This document shows, piece by piece, positions 10,783 through 22,453 of a stretch of 64,000 nucleotides of DNA. Both the position numbers and the translations under genes were made by a program. The notes under the pieces are model-generated. The model made no database searches. It was given only the letters and a program-made list of their open reading frames with translations, and was not told where the DNA came from. The DNA is from Miscanthus floridulus (taxonomy: Eukaryota > Streptophyta > Magnoliopsida > Poales > Poaceae): contig NC_089581.1 of assembly GCF_019320115.1 (NCBI RefSeq), positions 7,937,707 through 8,001,706 on the forward strand, read 5' to 3'. Position 1 is the first letter of the stretch, and each line of letters begins with the position of its first letter.

Positions 10783-11613
10783 ATGACTCAAATCAACAAC
10801 ATAAAGGAGCCACCCCAATTTGATGGCTCCAACTATCCCTATTGAAAGGCTAAGATGACAACTTATATCAAGTCAATCAATAGGAAGGTTTGAAAGGTGA
10901 TAGAGACCAAAATTGAGATTGATGATGAAGAGGCTCCCACCGCTGCCGAAGAAATGCTACTTCAAAATAATGATATTGCTCTTAGTGTCATCCATGATGC
11001 TTTGGATGAGAGAACATTTGAGCAAATCAAGAATATTGAGAGAGCTCATAAGGTATGGAAGAAGTTGGAGGAATCATTTGAAGGCACTCAAGCCATAAAG
11101 GGTGAAAGGGCATACATTCTCAAAGAGAAGTTTGCAAGCTTCAAGATGAAAGAGGATGAGCATGTGCCAGAGATGTTTCACAGGCTTCAAGTGCTTATCA
11201 ATGATCTCAAAGCACTTGGAGAAGAGGTGAAGGACAAGGACTTCTTCCATAAGTTCTTGAGATGTTTACCTTTAAGATTTGGCACATTAATCACTATTCT
11301 AGTCAGGAGTGGTTTGAACACCATGACACCAAATCAAGTATTGGGAGATGTAATGACCGATGATACATGTAGAGATGATAATGAGAAGGAAGAAAAGAAA
11401 GAGAAGAAAGATAAGAAGAAGGATGACAAGAAGAAGAGTGTGGCATTCAAGGCCACATCATCCAAGGGCAAGGCAAAACAAGAAACATCAAGTGAAGATG
11501 ATAGTTCATGGGATGATATTGATGATGAAAAGATGGCTCTTTTTGTTAAGAGATTTGACAAGTTCATGGTGAAGAAAGGCTACCGTGCTAAAAGGAAAAA
11601 AATCTTTATCTAA
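10783..11613 (+). pseudogene. Copia gag (UBN2-type) pseudogene
   Basis: The frame starts at the ATG at 10783 and encodes IKEPPQFDGSNYPY and later VWKKLEESFEGTQAIKGERA, AYILKEKFASFKM and EMFHRLQVLINDLKALG, the UBN2/gag-polypeptide-of-copia family. Two tryptophan codons have become TGA (10843-10845 and 10891-10893). The lysine-rich tail runs into a frameshift in an A7 run near 11595-11601. The zinc knuckle continues in the next frame (CFNYGSKDHLVAQC near 11637) with its second cysteine changed to tyrosine. Gag normally packages element RNA into cytoplasmic particles; this copy cannot make a full protein. Confidence 0.9.
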
Positions 11614-14600
11614 GAACAAGGAAGAGTCAAGAAGGTGCTTCAATTATGGAAGCAAAGATCATCTTGTTGCTCAATGCCCATACAATAGTGATAAAGATAA
11701 TGACAAGAAGAACAAGAAGGACAAGAAGAGGAAAAAAAGAAGAAGGACAAGATGACCTTCAAGAAGAAGAAGGGTGGTTCATATGTGGTCACTTAGGATA
11801 GTGATGCTTCCTCAAGTGATGATGATGATAGTGATGATGACAAAACCACCAAGAAGAAGGCACTTGCAAGCATTGCTATCAATGAGAAGCCTTCTCTCTT
11901 TGACACTCCATTATGCTTTATCGCTAAGGTGACTAAGATATAAATTTGTGATGATGGAAGTGATGAGAAACATGAAAATGATAGTGATAGTGATGATGAT
12001 AAACCTACTAAGGATGAACTATTTGACATGCTAGAAATGCTAAAGAACACTTTGATATTAAGAGAAGGGAATGCAAAAGCTTACGTAAGGAACTAAAAGC
12101 CCTTAAGTAAGCCTTTGATGAGCTCAATGCATCTCATGAGAGGCTAAAGGAAGCCCATGAGAAACTTGGCAAAGCTCACAAAAAGCTTGAAAAGGCTCAT
12201 TCCTCTTTGCTTGATGAGCAAAATAAAAAGAAGCATATAGAGACTTGCAATGTAGGCTTAACTTAGGATTTAATTGATGAATCATTATCTATGCCTACCA
12301 TTGTTGCTCCCGCTAACCCTTCTTGTTGGACTTCTACTTCCACCTCATCTAGTAGTGATGGTTTTACTTGTGATGCCTCACTAATGGTTGAGAATGAGAA
12401 CCTCAAGAAGATGGTCAATAAGCTCACTTACACCTTGGCTAAGGCCTATGGTGGTGAGGACCGCTTGTTTATGTGTTTAGGTAGCCAAAGAGCTTCTCTC
12501 TATAAAGAGGGATTGTGCTATACCACTAAGAAAGGCAAGGCAGCCTTTGCTCCTCACAAGACTAGTTTTGTAAAGAACAATGGTCGGTTTGCACAAGTTA
12601 CAAGCAAGTTGGTCATAAAGAGCATGAATGCAAGAATGTTCAACTCAATCAATACCAATGGCAATGATGGTTATGATAATATCACATTTAGTGACAATGG
12701 CAAAGGCAAGGTCAAAGGCTTGGTAAGATTACAATATCTAATGACATGAGCATATCCAATGTGTTGCTAATAGAGAGCTTGAACTTCAATTTGCTATCCG
12801 TGGCTCAATTGTGTGATCTTGGATTCAAATGTATATTTGGGGTAGATGATGTAGAGATCATAATTGTAGATGGATGTAACTTGATCTTCAAAGGCTTTAG
12901 ATATGAGAATCTATAGTTGGTTGATTTCAATGCTAATGAAGCTAAATTATCCACATGTTTGTTCACTAAGTCTAGCATGGATTGGTTATGGCATAGAAGG
13001 TTTGGTCATATTGGAATGAAATAATTGAATAGATTGGTTAAGCATGACTTAGTTAGAGGCTTAAAAGATGTTGTATTTGAGAAGGATAAGCTTTGTAGCT
13101 CCTATCAAGCCGACAAACAAGTTGGAAACACCTATCCTAAAAAAAGCATGATGAGCACTAGTAAATCATTTGAGTTATTGCATATGGATTTATTTGGGCC
13201 AACTCAATACACTAGCATTGGTGGTAACAAATATGGCTTTGTGATAGTGGATGATTACACTAGATACACTTGGGTATTCTTTCTAGTGGATAAGAGTGAT
13301 GTGTTTGCAACATTCAAATCATTTGTCAAGGGCATTCATAATGAGTTTGAAACAACCATTAAGAGAGTTAAAAGTGACAATGGTAGTGAGTTTAAGAACA
13401 CTAGAATTGATGAGTTGTGTGATGAATTTGGAATTAGACATCAATTCTTGGCCAAGTACACTCTATAAAATGGCCTTGTTGAGAGGAAGAATAGAACACT
13501 CGTTGATATGGCAAGGTCTATGCTTAGTGAGTACAATGTGAGTTAATCCTTTTGGGCCAAAGCTATCAACACAGCTTGCTATTGTAGCAACCGTCTCTAT
13601 TGTCACCCATTAAAAAAGAAGACACCATATGAGCTCTTGAATGGTAGAAAGCCCAATATTGCATATTTTAGGGTCTTTAGTTACAAATGTTATATCTTAA
13701 AAGAAAGACACTAGATTGTGCAAATTTAACAAGAAATGTGATGAAGGATTTCTACTTGGTTACTTCACTACAAGCAAAGCATATAGAGTTTGGAATTTGG
13801 ATAGTGGTACTCTTGAGGACATTCATGATGTTAAATTTGATAAAACCAAGGGTTCACAAGAAGAGAATAAGAACTTGAAAGATGTTAGAGGCATTCAACT
13901 TTCAAATGCCATAAAGAACATAGATGTTGGTAAATTAAGACCTAGGCAAGTGAATGATGATGAGGATGATCAAGTGCAAGTGCTCTCTAACTCAAAAGTG
14001 CAAAATGATACAAATCAAGCTAGTACAAGTGGCTCTCATGATAATGAACAAAATCAAGTGGCTAGTACATCATCTCAACCCAATGATCAAGCAAGTGTAA
14101 GCAATCAAGTTCTAATCCTCCAACCAAATAATATTATAAGGGATCATCCATTGGACACTATCATTGGTGATATTTCTAGAGGTGTGTAAACTAGATCAAG
14201 ATTAGCTTCATTTTGTAAGCACTTCTTATTTGTGTTGTCCATTGAACCAAAGAAGATAGATGAAGTATTGAAGGATATTGATTGGATGAATGCTATGCAT
14301 GAAGAATTGAATAACTTCACAAGAAATCAAGTATGAGAATTAGTAGAGAGACCAAAAGGACACAATGTGATTGGAACTAAATGGGTCTTTAGAAACAAGC
14401 AAGATCAAGATGGGATAGTAGTAAGGAACAAAGCAAGATTGGTAGCACAAAGATATACATAAGTTGAAGGTCTTGACTTTGGACAAACATATGCCTCGGT
14501 TGCTAGATTGAAAGCAATTAGAATCTTGCTAGCCTATGCTTGCGTCCACAACATCAAACTCTATCAAATGGATGTGAAGAGTGCATTTCTTAATGGTTAC

Positions 14601-15778
14601 ATCAATGAAGAAGTATATGTTGAGCAACCTCCCAGTTTTAAAGATAATGAGAAGCCTGACCATGTGTATAAGTTGAAGAAGGCATTGTATGGCTTGAGAT
14701 AAGCACCTAGAGCATGGTATGAGAGATTGAGAGACTTTCTACTCTCTAAAGGGTTCATGATGGGCAATGTTGACACCACTCTTTTCATCAAGAAGATTAG
14801 AAAAGATTTATTTATGTTACAAATCTATGTTGATGACATCATATTTTGATCAACCAATCAAGACTTTTGTGATGAGTTTGAAAAGATGATGGCTAATGAG
14901 TTTGAGATGTCCATAATTGGAGAGTTATGTTACTTCCTTGGTCTTCAAATTAAGCAATTGAAAAATGGTACATTTATGAGTCAAGACAAGTATATCAAGG
15001 ACACGATCAAAAAGTTTGGCATGAGTGATAGCAAAGCCATTAGTACATTAATAGGAACAAATGACAACTTGGATAGTGATGAAATGGCAATATGGTGGAT
15101 CAAAAATTATATCGGTCTATGATTGGAAGCCTACTCTATGTAACCGCATCAAGGCCAGATGTCATATTTAGTGTATACATGTGTGCAAGATTTCAAGCCT
15201 CACCAAGAGAAAATCATTTGAAGGCTACAAAGAGAATATTGAGGTACTTGAAGCATACACAAAATATTGGTTTATGGTATTCCAAAGGAGCAAAGTTTGA
15301 GCTAGTTGGTTACTCCGACTCGGATTATGAGGGATATAAGGTTGAAAGGAAGAGCACCTCGGGCACATATCAATTGTTGGGAAGATCACTTATTTCATGG
15401 TCATCAAAGAAGCAAAATAGTATTGCATTATCAACCACCGAAGCCGAATACATATTCACCGGTAGTTGTTGTGCACAAGTACTTTGGATAAAGGCCACTT
15501 TGAGTGTCTTTGGAATCAAGTTCAAGAAAGTGCCATTGCTATACAACAATGAGAGTACAATCAAGTTGACCAACAATCCAGTTCAACATGCAAGAACAAA
15601 ACACATTGATGTTCGCTACCATTTCATAAGAGATCACCAACAAAAAGGAGACATTTGCATTAAGAGTGTAGGCACCGAAGATCAACTTGCCGATATATTC
15701 ACCAAGCCATTGGATGAGAAAAGGTTTTGCAAGCTAAGGAATGAGTTGAACATATTGGATTTCTCAAATATGTGTTGA
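11614..15778 (+). pseudogene. Copia pol pseudogene (integrase, reverse transcriptase, RNase H)
   Basis: An acidic, low-complexity spacer (11640-12240) is followed by a second knuckle-like region near 12600. I found no protease active-site DSG, which appears lost to a deletion there. Integrase: WLWHRRFGHIGMK (12987 on), the HMDLFGPTQY block, VIVDDYTRYTWVFF, VKSDNGSEFKN, ERKNRTL. Reverse transcriptase from about 14280: GTKWVFRNKQDQDG, QMDVKSAFLNGYINEEVYVEQP, YVDD at about 14828. RNase H: SRPDVIFSVYMCARFQ, SKKQNSIALSTTEAEY, ARTKHIDVRYHFIRD, IFTKPLDEKRF, ending TGA 15776-15778. There are many stops, mostly where glutamine CAA has become TAA, plus a frameshift near 15090. Confidence 0.93.
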
Positions 15779-16902
15779 TGAACCCCCCACTTATATGACA
15801 TGCCTCTCCTTCGAGTAATCTAAGGTAAAAGTTGATTGGCATGGCATACATCCTTACTAAGGACATGTTTAGTGCATCTAGTCATCTCTCACATTTAATA
15901 GGCACATTCATAAAAATCAAATAAATTTGATGATTGTATGGCACCACTACTGCTTCTATACTTATTTTGATCTAGTGGTAGCATATGACATGTTTGTGGG
16001 CTTATAAATCTAGTGTTTGATCTAGAAAATGAGCTCGAAGTGTTTAACTTAATATGATACAAGATAACCCTTATTTGGAGGTGTGAAGAAGCTTGTCCTT
16101 GGATCAAACCAAGTTAAATATCTTTGACAAGTATTCTAGTTTGAACCAAATTTAGGAAAATGATCCTCACCCTATTGATTGACATTGATAATCTCAACCT
16201 ATCTATATTTTGAACTTTTGTGGTCATTGATGACAAAGGGGGAGAAAAACAAAGATATTAGTGATATTAGTACTATAGGGAGAAAAAACAAAGATATTAG
16301 TGTATTAAGATAGTGAAAAGACAACAAAGGGAGAAAATTTAACATATGGGGAGAGATATGACAAAGGAAAGGGATCAATTAAAATATTGAGCACACAAGT
16401 AGGGGGAGCAAGCTCATGAACTTGCATGGTGTATTTGAATGTGCATTGCATATGTTTGCTTGCATGACATAAGTTTTAAATTTCAAATATCAATGCTTAT
16501 GTGGTGTATGCTAGTTGTAAGTTTGAATGATGAAATGAAAAACTAGTATGCATAGGTTATCTAATGATTTCATTTCTAAGTGATATCGAGCTAACCATGG
16601 TGCTAAGGATGGTATATTGGTGCACTCCGATTGGTATCACGCTTCAAAGGTCCATCTTTTATACCTTAGCATCATTTGGTAGACATTGTCTCTTATATTT
16701 CCGATCTAAGCATATGTGCAAGCTTCAATCCAAACTCTTAGCACATATATAGGGAGAGCAATTGCTGCCATATGGGGTTCATGAAACTTGTCTATATCCT
16801 TTTACACATGGTAAATATGCTTGGATAAGCAATATGGATTCAATTGAATTACAATTCATATCTTTAAGTAAGGATTGTCATCAATTACCAAAAAGAGGAG
16901 AT
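15779..16902 (+). other. 3' untranslated part of the copia element
   Basis: Non-coding, with repeated GGGAGAAAAA(A)CAAAGATATTAG segments (16240-16300) and GGGGGAG motifs. It ends in the purine-rich AAAAGAGGAGAT directly before the 3' LTR, the probable polypurine tract. Confidence 0.7.
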
Positions 16903-18175
16903 TGAAAGCTCTAGTTTAGTTTTGGTGAATTGATAAAATCCTAAGTGCTAACCTAGTTTATCAAAGTGATCATGAGATAGGTAGCACTACTCCAAATGGT
17001 GAAGCAAATGAAGATCATGACATGACGATGGTGTTGCCATGGTGACGATCAAGTGCTTGGACTTGGAAAAGAAGAAAGAAAAACAAAAGGCTCAAGGCAA
17101 AGGTATAAATGGTAGGAACCGTTTTGTTTTGGTGATTGAGACACTTAGTGAGTGTGATCACATTTAGGATTGATAGCCGTACTATTAAGAGGGGTAAAAC
17201 TCGTATCGAAATATAGTTATCAAAGTGCCACTAGACGCTCTAACTCATTGCATATGCATTTAGGATCTAGTGGAGTGCTAATACCCTTAAAAACATTTGT
17301 GAAAATATGCTAATACATGTGCATAAGGTGATACACTTGGTGGTTGGCACATTTGAGCAAGGGTTCGTAACTTTACCGGTGGAGTGTTTGCCTATAGAGT
17401 GCGGACAGTTCGACGGTGCCACCGGTGCCCTGTACAGAAAAGACAGGGTTTCACAGAGTGGACTGGACGCTGGCCTCAACTGGACCGACGCGTTCGGTCA
17501 GTGGAAGTAGTGAAGATATTGGCGTCGGTCTTTGATCAGATGTTGGGTCACTTTGTGACCGGACGCTAGAGGGGTGCATCCGGTCCCACTGACGTGGCAG
17601 CGCATAGAGTAGATGTTGAGTGACCGGACGCTAGGTGAGTCCGGTTGGGCATGACCGAACATGTCCGGTCATGAGTGGAGACTTACTAGAAATGATAGGA
17701 CGCTGGGGTCCTGCGTTTGGTCATGATCAAACTAACGCGTCTGGTCGTAGCTGGAACCTTACTGGAAATGACCGGATGCTGGGGTCCTGCGTCCGGTCGT
17801 GGCACTGTGCTATGTCCGGTCATCACTTAACCGTTGGGATCGGACATTCAGTATTTGAAGAGAGAGATGATGTGACAGCCATCCGTTGACTGGACGCTGG
17901 TAGGGTGTGTCCGGTTGATCTGACTGGAGCGTCTGGTCGCCTCGAGCAGTGCCCGATGAAGGGGTACAATGACTCTATTTTATGGGGGCTTCTATTTAAG
18001 CCCCATTGCCGGCTCTAGCTCACTCTCTTTGGCCATTTTGCATTGACATAGCAACCTTGTGAGCTTAGCCAAAGCTCTCCCACTCACCTCCTCTCTAGCC
18101 ATTAGTGTTGTTAAGTGTTGTTGTAGAAATTTTTAATAGGCTATTCACCCCCTCTCTAGCCATTAGGACCTTTCA
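16903..18175 (+). repeat. 3' LTR of the copia element
   Basis: Starts TGAAAGCTCTAGTTTAGTTT and ends GACCTTTCA. The U3 part holds several imperfect copies of a CCGGACGCT...GCGTCCGGTC motif (17560-17960). Compared with the 5' LTR it lacks about 750 bp after ACTCACC near 18086. Confidence 0.88.
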
Positions 18176-20345
18176 CCTGCAGCCACAATGAGCAGCCACA
18201 CGACGTAGCCGACGTGACAGCCTCTGTGGTATAAAATTATGTTAACTGAAAGAATCTAACATATTAAAAATATGTTTGAAAGAATATTTTGAATTTTACA
18301 TCTAGGAAGCTACGCGTGTCGTCGTCCCTGACTCTCGGACGAAAGCGTTCAATGTCTTCAACGGAGCATTTTAGGGTATTGCCCTGCAACAAAGTTCTCA
18401 GTAATAATACTTCTGAACAAATAGCAACATATTTTGTTTTCTTTTGTATAAGATTCTAACATATTATACGGATGCTAAGGCTCGAAGGTGGCACTAACTA
18501 AATTAGATACCTCTAACGCATAATGTAATGATATGCAACTTAACGTATAAAAATAAGGCAATTGACTTACCACTCTATCCAAGATTGGTCCTGTCTCCAC
18601 CTGCCTTCCTGCACGAGTAAATTGGTCATACGTCGTGTCTTCATCGTCGGAGGACTCGATGTCGGCGTAGTCATCTTCTATCCATTGTAGCCTCAGCCTA
18701 CAATATGTCACACGTTGGTACCAAGCTTGGTACCACCTAAACTCATGGTTCATGTGCGGCTCGTTGTTCTCGTCCACATTGTCATACATCTGCTCCCATT
18801 GCTCAATGTAGTACTGGTGGTGCTTCTCCCAGTCAAAAATCTTTCTGTTCTTCTGACGATCCAACCTGCACATATGTCATCGTTACTTGAATCCATATAC
18901 ATGTCACCATATTAATGGAAATGGATCATCATGAGACATTTGAAATAGCAAAACACTTACTTGTGTAAGTCAACGCTAGTTGAGAACGGAGCCATTGGCC
19001 AAAGCTGTCTCACTCTAAATTGGCGTGCAACTCTATCTGGCAGGTGGAACTCGACAACATAGAAATAGATTAGAGGACACCTCATCCTATAGAAGTCATT
19101 GTCGCACCCACACATGTTGCTCAAATGAAAAAGGAAGTGCCCCCTCTCCATCATATGGCTCCCACGACATCTGCAATATGTCCAAACAAGATGTTAGATG
19201 ATATACTAAACCATTTCAAACCAGTATGGAAAATAAATTTTACTTGCACTAGATGCCATGAGCGTGTCTAGCTCGTTCGTGAACTCAATGTACGCCCGCT
19301 GTAACCTCACGTGCGGAACCCTAACCTAGTCCCAAAGGTACGCCCACGCCGGCTACCGATGTGGAGGCTGACCTGGGAACCACTCACGAGGAGCCAAAAC
19401 CTCAGGATGGCCAACTGGTAGATGAACCGACATCCACAACTCAAGCAGGTACATGCATCCAATAAGTGACACTGTGGACGAAGTCCGACAACACTCCTCA
19501 CAAAGCTATCGGTAAAGAAAACCCAAGACTACAGAGCCCCAGCTGTAATGACCCGCCTGGTCCCAGTCACTGAGGCAGTGGACCCATATCCACGACACAG
19601 TGTCACTCGTGACGTCGGGAAAGAGAACGTAGGCAAATAGGTGTAGGAACCACGCCCTGTAGTAGTACATAACTGTCTCCTCATCTGCCTCATCTAGGCA
19701 CTGTGCGAACTCTTATCGGAGTCAGGAGATTAGAACTCTAGAAGTGCGAGCGCTTTGCTCGCCAACCTCACGCCCAAACAAGGCCTCTACTCGTGCTCTC
19801 CAGCCTTCTGACCTGTACTGCCCAGTGACTGCGTGCTGTGAATTCTCAGGCCTAGCATCTTCTGACAGTCCTGAAGCGTGACTGTCATCTCTCTGAAAGG
19901 TAAGTGGAAGTTATGAGTCTCCGGCCGTCACCTATATTTTAGACAAAGCAAGATTACATGTCAAAAAGGCAAGCGCATAAACAAATGCCAATGAATGGAG
20001 ACAACGATTGAAGATAAAAGCTGTCAACCAACGTAGTTATGGCCGCTGAATTAAACTTGGGCAACCCACGACAAACCTGAAAAGAGATAGCGTTCAGACT
20101 AGCTTTTTACAAGAAAGGAGTGTACCTGTTGTCGTACCGCATGTCCAAGAACCCATTATGGATTCTAGGACGAAGGAGCGGAAGATCCTGCATGGAATAA
20201 AATGTAGTCTCCCGTTACTTCACGAACACATGTACGCTCACAAAAAATTAAACAAAACGTATAGATTATTACCTACCTCTCCGCTATGAGACGTTCTTGG
20301 TGGGTCGCCTCGTATGTCGGGTCGAGCAGGTGGAATTGTACCATC
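18176..20345 (-). pseudogene. Plant-mobile-domain (MAIN-like) gene, interrupted and decayed
   Basis: On the minus strand, in order: FHLLDPTYEATHQERL (from 20345), DLPLLRPRIHNGFLDMRYDN, RPETHNFHLPFREMTVTLQD and CQKMLGLRI, WIWVHCLSDWDQAGHYSWGS with VVLGFLYR, VPHVRLQRAYIEFTNELDTL, YFYVVEFHLPDRVARQF, and IFDWEKHHQYYIEQWEQ with FRWYQAWYQRVT. These are the blocks of the plant mobile domain (PF10536), related to MAIN/MAIL1 and to genes on plant transposons. The frame is spread over several exons. Damage includes tryptophan TGG changed to TGA at 19928-19930 just before RPETH, further stops near 19325 and 19510, and a frame change. The C-terminus is cut off by the copia element, with the last residues at 9480-9531. 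It is not functional as it stands. Confidence 0.8.
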
Positions 20346-20779
20346 CTAAAAAAAAAACCAATGAAATAGAAATTCAATATACGATGAAAACATGAACTTA
20401 AAATGTATACGTAATTAACACAATTAATATATAAATTGAGACATGCATAATTAATTAAATTGAGACATCCTCAACTGCAATGCCATCATCATCATCTCCA
20501 AGGTAATGCAGCTCCTCCCGAGCCCTTGCAACCATTTAACTAAATGAAGGTCTATCATTGAATAGCACAGGCACGCTTTACATGTTAATAAACTCAACAT
20601 ATCCATAACGATCGCATTCAACGGTGCCTCCATGATATATGATCACTAGGTTGTCCATATAGTTCAAATACATAACGAAATACATGTCCTTTAGTCCAAA
20701 TTAGAAGATAGATAGTACCTAACAAGTACTTTCTAACTGCAAATTAAGTAAATAAGATAATAACTACGTATATATATAC

Positions 20780-20895
20780 AGTGTACTTACAAAATAGCTA
20801 TGTCTATGTACCTATATATCTATGTTTCTATCTATCTACATATCTAACTATATCTATGTACATATGTATCTATATTTCTATCTATCTCACTAGAT
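20780..20895. repeat. Degenerate ATCT/TATG microsatellite
   Basis: Runs of CTATCTAT, CTATGTAC and TATATATC with interruptions, upstream of the PMD gene. Low-complexity expansion, no coding potential. Confidence 0.7.
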
Positions 20896-21189
20896 CAATA
20901 ACTAAATCACCTACCTGAGTCATCACATTAACTAGTAAATAATAAATAATCGAACTGCTACATTACAATCAAAGCTAACTAAGCATCTATATTGCATATT
21001 CATAATTTTTACCTGGCGTGGTCGGGCGTTGCAGGACCCGGGCCCGGGGCCGAAGCAGGCGGTGATGGTCGCCGAGGGCGCGGGTGTGCGGGAGCGGCCA
21101 CGGTGGCGTGAGCGCGCGGGTGGGGACAGCGCGGGCGGTGCAGACGGGGACGGTAGAGAGAAAGAGAGAGGAAGAGAGAAAGGAACCTC

Positions 21190-21413
21190 GGGCCCATACG
21201 TAAGAGGGCTTGACGCCAGGATTGTTGGCGCCGAGCTCGGCGCCGAGATCCACAGCGCCGAGCTGGCTGCCATGTCAGCGTCCATGGCGTCAACGTGGCC
21301 CCAAGCTCGACGCCAACAACGATGACATCGAGCTAAGAGTTCAGATTTTGAAATCATACATCCAGAAATATATTTATGAAAAAATTTCAAAAAAGATTAA
21401 AAAATAAAAAATT
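21190..21413. repeat. Right inverted end of the PMD transposon
   Basis: GGCGCCGAG-rich segment, then ATCGAGCTAAG, CAGATTTTGAAATC and an A-rich block ending AAAAATTCGG. It is the inverted counterpart of 8005-8240. Confidence 0.7.
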
Positions 21414-22453
21414 CGGTTTCCACGTGAGGATCGGTTCCGTTTCTCACGCAGAATGGCCACGAGGGCGGTGCCAAATGCTCTTCCCGGTTCGTTTCTAGTA
21501 TCTCGGAAATGGTCGAAACCGTTCCAGAGTTTTGCTTACATGAGTGAAACGCCCAAAAGTCAGTTTTCACTTTTGACTGATTTTTTATGGCCTCTATGTA
21601 CTAGTAACTTTTCGGTTGATCCTTTTTAAGTAGAACAAGTTCCAAATGGGATTGTACGCCCACTAAAAATTCTGAATTCTTCTATAAAATTTTTGATCTA
21701 TATGTTTTTTATATAAAAAATATGTTTTTTATTTAAAATCTAACCTACCACTCTACCAGAGTGAATATGAATTCAAAACGTTTTTTTTCATCCATGTCTG
21801 CCAAATATAGTTGAATGTCAGAAATGAAGGAGGTTGTTTGGTTGCGAGCCTTAACTCGTCAAGCTCAGCTTCGACGACCACAGAAAAAAGAAAGAGTTGT
21901 TTAGGCACGCCACATAGCTTTCAGTTCATTGCAACGCGTTTTCAGCGTCACAGTAGGGGTGATGATTTTCCACGCCACACTTTGTGGCTGCCACAATTGT
22001 GGCGTGCCCGTGTACGGCCGAAATTCAAACAACTCCTAGAATAGGAAGGACATGTCATCGAGGCCCAAATTAATCCGCTGGATCCATACCTTTGGGCCAC
22101 CAATGTTCATGGCACCGTTCAATCATTCTTGCATCCAAGGCCACTTTTGAAACCCATTTTGTTTTTTAATCCACACCTTTATCCTTTTTTCCCCTTATTT
22201 ATTATTATATTAATCACAGATCCATGAAGGATGTCATCTAAAAAAAATCCATGAAGGATGTGGTGGAGACAAGGCCGTACTTCCGTTTTGGAGTCCGATT
22301 TCGGCCTAGATGTGCCTTTCACACTATGGGCCTTCTTCTGGGCTCCTTGCGGCCCAGCCCAATGAACATGGATAACCGACCTCAGTTAATCCGCTAAACA
22401 ATTTACCAGCCCACGGCCGCGAGACTCTGCGCGGCTTCCCTCTCGTCGCCGAC
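21414..22453. other. Upstream region of the Cactin gene
   Basis: Mostly AT-rich and non-coding. A possible small DNA element lies at about 21826-22037: it starts GGAGGTTGTTTGGTTGCGA and ends with the approximate complement AATTCAAACAACTCC. The last 150 bases are GC-rich and presumably hold the Cactin promoter and 5' leader; no clear TATA box is seen. Confidence 0.5.

Larger units (their letters stand above)
9532..18175 (+). mobile_element. Decayed Ty1/copia LTR retrotransposon
   Basis: Domain order is gag, zinc knuckle, integrase, reverse transcriptase, RNase H between two related LTRs; integrase ahead of reverse transcriptase defines Ty1/copia. The LTRs share the type TGAAAG...CTTTCA. The primer-binding site is at 10727 and a purine tract at 16891-16902. 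The 5' LTR lacks its first ~0.8 kb, and the 3' LTR has an internal deletion of about 0.75 kb. The coding part has many in-frame stops and several frameshifts, so it is not autonomous. It sits inside the C-terminal part of a PMD gene. CCTGC follows the 3' LTR, but the truncated left end prevents confirmation of a target duplication. Confidence 0.93.
8005..21413 (-). mobile_element. DNA transposon carrying a plant-mobile-domain gene, split by a copia element
   Basis: The outer ends are inverted copies of each other. The left end (8005-8240) read in complement and the right end (21190-21413) share the GTCGAGCTAAG block, CAGATTTTGAAATC, and GTGAAAAAATTTCAAAAAA / ATGAAAAAATTTCAAAAAAG. Both also carry repeated GGCGCCGAG motifs. 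Between them lies a PMD gene on the minus strand (main block 18176-20345, 3' end near 9480-9531), interrupted by the Ty1/copia element at 9532-18175. Without the copia element the transposon would be about 4.8 kb. PMD proteins (PF10536; MAIN/MAIL1 relatives) are known to occur inside plant DNA transposons. I found no separate transposase, and a target duplication is not evident. Confidence 0.6.

Noticed and set aside
13025..13468. Possible stand-alone integrase gene
   Set aside because: It is one uninterrupted piece of the decayed copia pol and has no start or context of its own.
20932..21390. Proline/serine-rich minus-strand frames at the right PMD transposon end
   Set aside because: They lie in the GC-rich inverted end with GGCGCCGAG repeats and show no family resemblance.
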